Below are positions 59,154 to 64,000 of a DNA stretch of 64,000 nucleotides, piece by piece (positions within the stretch are counted from its first letter, which is position 1; every line of letters begins with the position of its first letter). A program made the translations under genes and the position numbers. The stretch comes from Verrucomicrobia bacterium LW23 (GTDB taxonomy: Bacteria > Verrucomicrobiota > Verrucomicrobiia > Methylacidiphilales > UBA1321). The notes under the pieces are model-generated. The model did not search any database and was not told where the DNA came from. It worked only from the letters and a program-made list of their open reading frames with translations. Where the stretch lies: NCBI GenBank assembly GCA_003054695.1, contig QAZA01000053.1, positions 126,517 to 190,516 of the forward strand, in the 5' to 3' direction.

Positions 59154-60463
59154 ACGCTGGGCACCGTTAGCTGGCAGGCGTTTTTTCCATCGACGGACGA
59201 TGCATGCCTTAACTTGCCGGCCAGGCGCTTTCTGCCATTCTTAGTCGCGGCGCGCTTACCCTCGAAAGTGTGGCGCATGTGATCCTGAAGCTTACCGACG
59301 ATGTTATCCCAGGTGTAGCTCTGCGCTCGTTGCAGGCCAAGCGCGCGCCGTTCCCCATCCGAGTTTTGGGCCATTTGCGCTGCATGGCGGATAAACTCTT
59401 CGTGATCCGTCGCCAGCACTACCTCACTGGAAAAAAGCGAGACTACGTCCGGCACCCGGGTGGAGATCACCGGCCGGCCGGCGCCCAGGTATTCCAGCGC
59501 CTTTGTCGGATTGATGAACTCGGTCGCTTCGTTGAGAGCAAAGGGCATCATGCAGACGTCGAAGGCCTTGGCGTAGCCCGGCAACTGATCATAAGTGCGA
59601 CGGCCGATGAAATGCAGCTTGGGATGCGACGGAAGCTCATCCGGGGTCACTTTGGCCAAAGGCCCCACCATCACCACGCTGCCGCTGGTCTCCTGCGCCA
59701 GCTTCGCCAGCAGCTCGTAGTCCAGGCGTTCGTCAATAACACCGTAGTAGCCGAGAATCGGGCGGGGAAGATCGCGGATGTCTGAGGGAACAGCGCATTT
59801 TCCGTCTCGCGCCTGGGCAAAATGCTGGATGTCCACGCCGCAACCGTAAAAGTGGCAGTTTCTGTGAAAACGGCTCTTGTCCTGATGCAGCTTACTGCCC
59901 CCGCAGAATACGAGATCCGCCAATGCCAACAACTTGCGCTCACGTTCCAGAAGGCAGGGCGGCGCTCCGCGGAACTGCGAGAGCTGGTCCATGCAATCAT
60001 ATACGTTGAGAACCTCATTCATGTGTCCTCCAAACGCCGTTACGGCCATGGGATCATAGAACCATTGCACAGGTTTGCGGAACTTTCTGAGCGCGGGTTC
60101 CCGCACCGCGGCGGCAACCAGCTCGCGCCGCGTGCGGTCCACATAAGCGCCGTCATGCCACACGGAAGGGGGAAACAGGACCTGAAGTATGGTGACGTTC
60201 CCACCTCCTTCCGCAGGCGCGTAGCGATATGTGGGTGTATTGACTGAGCTGTCCACATGGGTCTCCACAAAAAGCACGGGACGGCTCATGCTTATGCGGG
60301 ACATGAATTGCTGCGGCCGTTGCCATACGCCATCCCAGTGGAGATGGCAGTGAACCATTATGGGTGTAGTATGATACGTGTAATCAGAAAGAGTCTGTAA
60401 CGTGTTTTTCCTGTCACGAAGTCGAAGTGTATTTAGCGATGATTCAGGATTGATGAAGTTCAT
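59150..60463 (-). CDS. Glycosyltransferase (GT-B), paralogue 1
   Basis: This 437-residue GT-B enzyme has the opening HWDGVWQRPQQFMSRIS, then VLNVYDCMDQLSQFRGA and ILGYYGVIDERLDYELLAKL, and FDVCMMPFALNEATEFINPTKALEYLGAGRPVIST, the C-terminal donor-binding block. The same succession occurs in the rightward gene at 61466. The family adds sugars, often galactose-like, to surface polymers. It is coupled to the GH1-like gene. A hairpin (60573 to 60633) separates it from the SPW protein gene. Confidence 0.85.
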   Translation of the reverse strand: MNFINPESSLNTLRLRDRKNTLQTLSDYTYHTTPIMVHCHLHWDGVWQRPQQFMSRISMSRPVLFVETHVDSSVNTPTYRYAPAEGGGNVTILQVLFPPSVWHDGAYVDRTRRELVAAAVREPALRKFRKPVQWFYDPMAVTAFGGHMNEVLNVYDCMDQLSQFRGAPPCLLERERKLLALADLVFCGGSKLHQDKSRFHRNCHFYGCGVDIQHFAQARDGKCAVPSDIRDLPRPILGYYGVIDERLDYELLAKLAQETSGSVVMVGPLAKVTPDELPSHPKLHFIGRRTYDQLPGYAKAFDVCMMPFALNEATEFINPTKALEYLGAGRPVISTRVPDVVSLFSSEVVLATDHEEFIRHAAQMAQNSDGERRALGLQRAQSYTWDNIVGKLQDHMRHTFEGKRAATKNGRKRLAGKLRHASSVDGKNACQLTVPSV

Positions 60464-60572
60464 TGATAAGTGTCCTTTATTGGTACTTTGATGTGCAGGA
60501 GGAATTGGCGTTATGTTTGCAAGGATGTTCTGGATAGGTCGCCGCTATGAATAACAAACCTTTATATGGAGC

Positions 60573-60633
60573 CACAACGCGCGCTGTAGAACGCAAGACA
60601 GGTCTGCAGCGCGCGTCTGGCTATAGCGTTGTG
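60573..60633. terminator. Nested hairpin between SPW gene and glycosyltransferase gene
   Basis: cacaacgc (60573 to 60580) pairs with gcgttgtg (60626 to 60633), and inside, gcgcgctg (60579) with cagcgcgc (60607 to 60614). A strong stem-loop lies just after the stop of the SPW gene and before the start of the glycosyltransferase, both leftward; it is likely a terminator. Confidence 0.55.
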
Positions 60634-60648
60634 CTGTAAGAACCGGGA

Positions 60649-61026
60649 TCAGATTTCGCGCGCCAGTTGTTTATTATTGCGATAAGGCAGTGTGTCAGTC
60701 ATGAGTCCCGCGCCGACTTCCAGCAGACCGAAGATCAAATGCGGCAGATACACGAGGTGGGCGAAGCCAAAGAGCCATGGTGACGCGGCCAGAAAGATGC
60801 CGGAGACAACATCCAGCACGAGGTGAATCTTCATCGGAATAACTTTTGTCGCGCCTGCCTCGTAGTTTGTCAGCAACGAATAGGCGATGACTCCGATACC
60901 GAGATAAATGGGAATCATTCCCTCAATGGCATTGGGATTGAAACCGAATACCCAGGGCGCTGCGATGAGCAAGGCACCCATAAGGTAGTCCATAATTCCG
61001 TGAAATGTAGTTGGTATGATTTGCAT
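60649..61026 (-). CDS. SPW-repeat membrane protein
   Basis: This 125-residue protein has four membrane helices and two SPW-type repeats, seen as AAPWVFGFNPNAIEG near residue 23 and ASPWLFGFAHLVYLP near residue 82. Function is unknown in the family (PF03779). It starts at the ATG at 61026; downstream on the same strand is the glycosyltransferase, but a hairpin separates them. Codon usage is less GC-rich than that of backbone genes. Confidence 0.8.
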   Translation of the reverse strand: MQIIPTTFHGIMDYLMGALLIAAPWVFGFNPNAIEGMIPIYLGIGVIAYSLLTNYEAGATKVIPMKIHLVLDVVSGIFLAASPWLFGFAHLVYLPHLIFGLLEVGAGLMTDTLPYRNNKQLAREI

Positions 61027-61465
61027 GATGTTTATCCTTATTAAGAGGAATTGTTGTACTTACAGCGAAAACACTAGAATAAACCATGCCAGAATTGCCA
61101 TATTGTACCTATAGATTTTAAACATTGATGCATTTCTGTTATAAGATTGCGTGCAAAATGCAAAAGTGCTCATTAAAATCTTGCGATTTGCTTAACTGTT
61201 TGCCTGCCGTGCGAAAAAGTTTTTGCCATAGAAACAAAGTATTAATATCGAATAATCATGGCGAAACGAGCGGTAATCCTATGCGCAGCTCTGAGCAAGA
61301 ATGTTTTGCTGATGCGAATAAGACATAACTGTATCTGCGTTTCAGTGTGTTGAAGGCTGAAGGACGCTGTTGATTTGAGCATTGGCACTTGGCGTGCGCG
61401 GGGGTTCGTTGTAGCCGTCATCCATAGTCGTTGACAACACCCAGCGGCCATATTCACGAGATTAT
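61027..61465. other. Divergent intergenic region
   Basis: This 439-base, AT-rich space lies between the leftward SPW gene and the rightward glycosyltransferase. A ttgaca at 61431 to 61436 lacks a well-spaced -10 box. I see no repeat, RNA gene or ORF worth calling. Confidence 0.5.
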
Positions 61466-62746
61466 ATGTCATCCTCTACCGGTCCATTTATTACTTCCGA
61501 GACGCTAAACTCGCAAAAAGCGACCTCCAACTCGCAATGTACAACAACCGATATCAGCAAGGGAGAGCGACTATCGCATGGACTTTCAATCAATAATGCC
61601 ATTCCCATTATTGCGTTCTCGCACATTAAGTGGAACTCCGTATGGCGCAGACCTCAAGAGATACTTTCGAGGCTGTCAAGCAAGCATGCAGTTCTCTATA
61701 TAGAGGAGCCGGAGGGCTGTAAGGAAATCCATAATCCTGAGCCGGCAATGCGTTACGATCGGCTGTTTCCTAATGTGCTTATCTTGTGTCCAAGACTGCC
61801 CGGCTCTTTGATGGAAACTCGCAATTCTCAGGATGAAGGAGTGAAAGCGGTAGTAGATCAGGTGCTGACACTTCCTTTGGGACAGACATTTCAGAGCCCA
61901 CTGCTGTGGTTTTGCAATCCAATGCCGGCACCGCTCTTTATACATGCCCTTGGAGAGCGAATCGTTGTCTATGACTGCATCGAGGAGTTCTCACATTCAA
62001 ATGGCACTCCCGCAGAACTGGCCGAAAGAGAAGACATGTTATTGGCTGAAGCTGATATTATATTCACAAAAGGAAACGAAATGTATAATATGAAAAGCAG
62101 GGAAAGTGACAACGTTTACTATTATCGAGAGGGAGCCGATTCCCTCCATTTTTCAAAAGCTCTTAACAATGAGACGGAGGTTCCGGATTTCCTGATCCGG
62201 CTTGAAGGACCGATATTGGGTTATTTTGGAACCATTGACGACAGGCTCGACTTTGGTCTCATAGAATTTGTTAGTAAAGAACGACCTGACTGGAATCTTG
62301 TGATGATTGGTCCGCCAAAGAAGGTTCAGGAGTCCTCTCTTCCTCATTCAGCCAATATATTCTGGTTTGGTTTCAAAAAGTATGTTGATTTGCCCGGCAT
62401 CGCAAAGAGTTTTGATGTTTGCATAATGCCTTTTGCTATTAACGACGCTACCCGGAACGCGAGCCCCACAAAAGCGCTGGAGTACATGGCAACCGGTACA
62501 CCTGTTGTTTCTACAGCCATAAAGGAAGTGGAAGAACAGTATTTCGATATCATAAAAATCGGAAGATCTTATCAAGGATTCCTCGACCTGTGTGATAGCG
62601 CCATTCATCGGCCTGATATCGCAGCCATAGAAAGAGGGCGAAGGATGGCCCGGCAAAATGGCTGGGAATCTCTCCTTGAACGCCTTCAACATCACATGAA
62701 TGCGGCCCTGGCCAAGGCAGATCACATTAAGGCGGCCACAAAATGA
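61466..62746 (+). CDS. Glycosyltransferase (GT-B), paralogue 2
   Basis: This 426-residue protein is related to the gene at 59150: KWNSVWRRPQEILSRLS, IVVYDCIEEFSHSNGTP, ILGYFGTIDDRLDFGL and SFDVCIMPFAINDATRNASPTKALEYMATGTPVVST are its counterparts in the same order. The N-terminal 35 residues are Ser/Thr-rich. The stop overlaps the start of the UDP-galactopyranose mutase gene by 4 bases (atga), which strongly suggests it uses UDP-galactofuranose as donor or acts in the same glycan. Its GC is lower than that of paralogue 1, so the pair may have had separate histories. Confidence 0.85.
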   Translation: MSSSTGPFITSETLNSQKATSNSQCTTTDISKGERLSHGLSINNAIPIIAFSHIKWNSVWRRPQEILSRLSSKHAVLYIEEPEGCKEIHNPEPAMRYDRLFPNVLILCPRLPGSLMETRNSQDEGVKAVVDQVLTLPLGQTFQSPLLWFCNPMPAPLFIHALGERIVVYDCIEEFSHSNGTPAELAEREDMLLAEADIIFTKGNEMYNMKSRESDNVYYYREGADSLHFSKALNNETEVPDFLIRLEGPILGYFGTIDDRLDFGLIEFVSKERPDWNLVMIGPPKKVQESSLPHSANIFWFGFKKYVDLPGIAKSFDVCIMPFAINDATRNASPTKALEYMATGTPVVSTAIKEVEEQYFDIIKIGRSYQGFLDLCDSAIHRPDIAAIERGRRMARQNGWESLLERLQHHMNAALAKADHIKAATK

Positions 62747-63861
62747 GCAGTACAGCCAATCCTTTTGATTATGTCATCGTCGGCGTCGGCTTTTCCGGGT
62801 GCGTGCTGGCTGACCGTCTGGCCCGCGAGATGGGGAAAAGAGTCCTCGTCATTGACAAACGTAACCACATCGGCGGCAACGCCTACGACTGCGTGAACCG
62901 CGAGGGGATCCTGATCCACAAATACGGGCCCCACATCTTCCATACCAACTCCCGGGAGGTGTTTGAGTACTTGGGAAAGTTTACCGAGTGGCGCTTGTAC
63001 CAGCACAGAGTCCTTGCGAGTGTGGACGGACAGCTCGTGCCCATGCCCATCAATCTGGAGACCGTGAACAATCTGTACGGGCTCAGGCTCAGCTCGAAGG
63101 ATGTCGAAAGCTTCTTTGCCGAGCGGGCGGAGCAGAGGGAATCGATCCGGACCTCCGAAGACGTCGTGGTAAGCAAGATAGGAGAGGAGCTGTACCGCAA
63201 GTTCTTCAAGAACTACACGATTAAGCAGTGGGGATTGGACCCGTCTGAGCTGGACTCCCAGGTGGCTGCCCGAATTCCCTTTCGGGTTAATTCAGATCCC
63301 CGATACTTTACCGACAGCTATCAGGCCATGCCGCGTTACGGATATACGCACATGTTCGAAAATATGCTGGATCATGCGAACATCAAAATATTGCTGCAGA
63401 CGGATTATAAAGAGATTCAGGGAGTTATTCCCTATAAGCACATGATTTACAGCGGACCGATTGATGAGTACTTCGATTATCGCTTTGGAAAGCTTCCCTA
63501 TCGTTCACTTGAGTTTAAGCATGAGACATTGGAGATGGAATATTTCCAGACTGCGCCTGTCGTTAATTATCCCAATGACTACGCATTCACCCGCATTACG
63601 GAATTCAAATACCTGACCGGCCAAAAGCATGCGAAAACAAGCATTGTCTACGAGTACCCCAAGGCGGAAGGCGATCCGTATTATCCCATACCACGTCCGG
63701 AGAATACCGCTCTTTATCATCAATACCAGGAGCTGGCGAAGGAGACCAGAGGAGTAGATTTTACAGGCAGGCTGGGCACCTATCGTTATTACAATATGGA
63801 CCAGGTAGTAGCCCAGGCTCTCACGCTATATAAAAAGATAGTCCAGCGAGAGTCAGAGTAA
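62743..63861 (+). CDS. glf: UDP-galactopyranose mutase
   Basis: Glf converts UDP-galactopyranose to UDP-galactofuranose with a reduced FAD. The FAD-binding motif VIVGVGFSGCVLADRLA, HIGGNAYD, GPHIFHTNSREVF, VPMPINLETVNNLYG, KNYTIKQWGLDPSELD, TDSYQAMPRYGYTHMFENML and the final GRLGTYRYYNMDQVVAQAL are all standard, and the length of 372 is typical. It follows and is translationally coupled to glycosyltransferase paralogue 2, which indicates galactofuranose in the surface glycan made by this cluster. Confidence 0.95.
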   Translation: MSSTANPFDYVIVGVGFSGCVLADRLAREMGKRVLVIDKRNHIGGNAYDCVNREGILIHKYGPHIFHTNSREVFEYLGKFTEWRLYQHRVLASVDGQLVPMPINLETVNNLYGLRLSSKDVESFFAERAEQRESIRTSEDVVVSKIGEELYRKFFKNYTIKQWGLDPSELDSQVAARIPFRVNSDPRYFTDSYQAMPRYGYTHMFENMLDHANIKILLQTDYKEIQGVIPYKHMIYSGPIDEYFDYRFGKLPYRSLEFKHETLEMEYFQTAPVVNYPNDYAFTRITEFKYLTGQKHAKTSIVYEYPKAEGDPYYPIPRPENTALYHQYQELAKETRGVDFTGRLGTYRYYNMDQVVAQALTLYKKIVQRESE

Positions 63862-63903
63862 TGAATTGTACGGAATCATCCATACACAGACACGAACAAT
63901 GCA

Positions 63904-64000
63904 ATGAAAAAATACGCAATACTGGCAGCCGCGGCAATCGGGATGACCGCCATGTCCCTCCTCGCAAAGGAGGCTGCCCCTGCTGGCGCCACGAACGTTC
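63904..64000 (+). CDS. Start of a secreted protein (cut by window edge)
   Basis: From the ATG at 63904 the visible 32 residues are a typical signal peptide (MKKYAILAAAAIGMTAMSLL, then AKEAAPAGA). The mature protein lies outside the window, so no function can be given. The 42-base gap after glf is compatible with co-transcription. Confidence 0.6.
   Translation, partial: MKKYAILAAAAIGMTAMSLLAKEAAPAGATNV

Noticed and set aside
59270-59785. Rightward frame inside the glycosyltransferase gene at 59150
   Set aside because: Complementary to a well-supported GT-B gene; mixed composition, no domain.

Overview
The window looks like a chromosomal segment of a GC-rich Gram-negative bacterium. Gene content (heme operon with a CobA-HemD fusion, LamG-type secreted protein, many lipid- or wall-targeted secreted proteins, KaiC-type ATPase, FeS photolyase, palindromic intergenic repeats of the 'ccctttgcgaccttcgcgcc' type) fits Verrucomicrobiota, possibly the Opitutales. 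That placement is inference, because no rRNA is present.

Part 1 (1 to about 41.2 kb) reads as backbone: high GC, long genes, little debris. It holds hemA (partial), hemC, a small unknown gene and cobA/hemD; ribD; a Ski2-like helicase; a solitary NuoM-like subunit with two long Pro/Ala inserts; a GNAT enzyme, a deacetylase-like protein and a LamG protein; a GT4 glycosyltransferase; tRNA-Leu(UAA); a molybdopterin nitrate reductase; two large barrel-type putative glycosidases; a processive GT2; a kinase plus Thg1-like polymerase pair; nusA-infB; then a leftward series of sugar metabolism genes, PRPP synthetase, a CHASE2 adenylate cyclase with a SecD-like lipoprotein, a BsuPI protein and an FeS-type photolyase. 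The intergenic spaces carry several large palindromes, the most elaborate being two multi-hairpin arrays at 29.5 to 30.1 kb in front of nusA.

Part 2 (about 41.3 kb to the right edge) is accessory. It begins with a 57-base remnant of the 3' part of a tRNA-Lys(CUU) gene, the type of scar left by site-specific integration. Next comes an AT-rich operon of GHKL ATPase, STAS-like protein, an unknown protein and a DUF4417-type protein, with a papain-like protein converging on its end. Then follow broken nucleotidyltransferase/HTH genes, an HxlR regulator with a clear operator, a DinB-like protein and a MATE exporter, an ABC-F remnant, a KaiC/histidine kinase/response regulator operon, a VirB10 piece with two tandem paralogues of unknown function and a small RHH-like protein, a frameshifted cupin, an SDR enzyme, and a surface glycan cluster (GH1-like protein, two related glycosyltransferases, UDP-galactopyranose mutase).

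The two most interesting systems are (a) the 24.66 to 25.90 kb pair, a P-loop polynucleotide-kinase-like protein translationally coupled to a Thg1-like 3'-to-5' polymerase, which suggests RNA end repair, and (b) the 41.66 to 45.10 kb GHKL ATPase/STAS/DUF4417 operon with its cysteine-peptidase-like neighbour, which looks like an uncharacterised signalling or defence cassette on an integrated island. All assignments come from reading motifs by eye; no database search was run.
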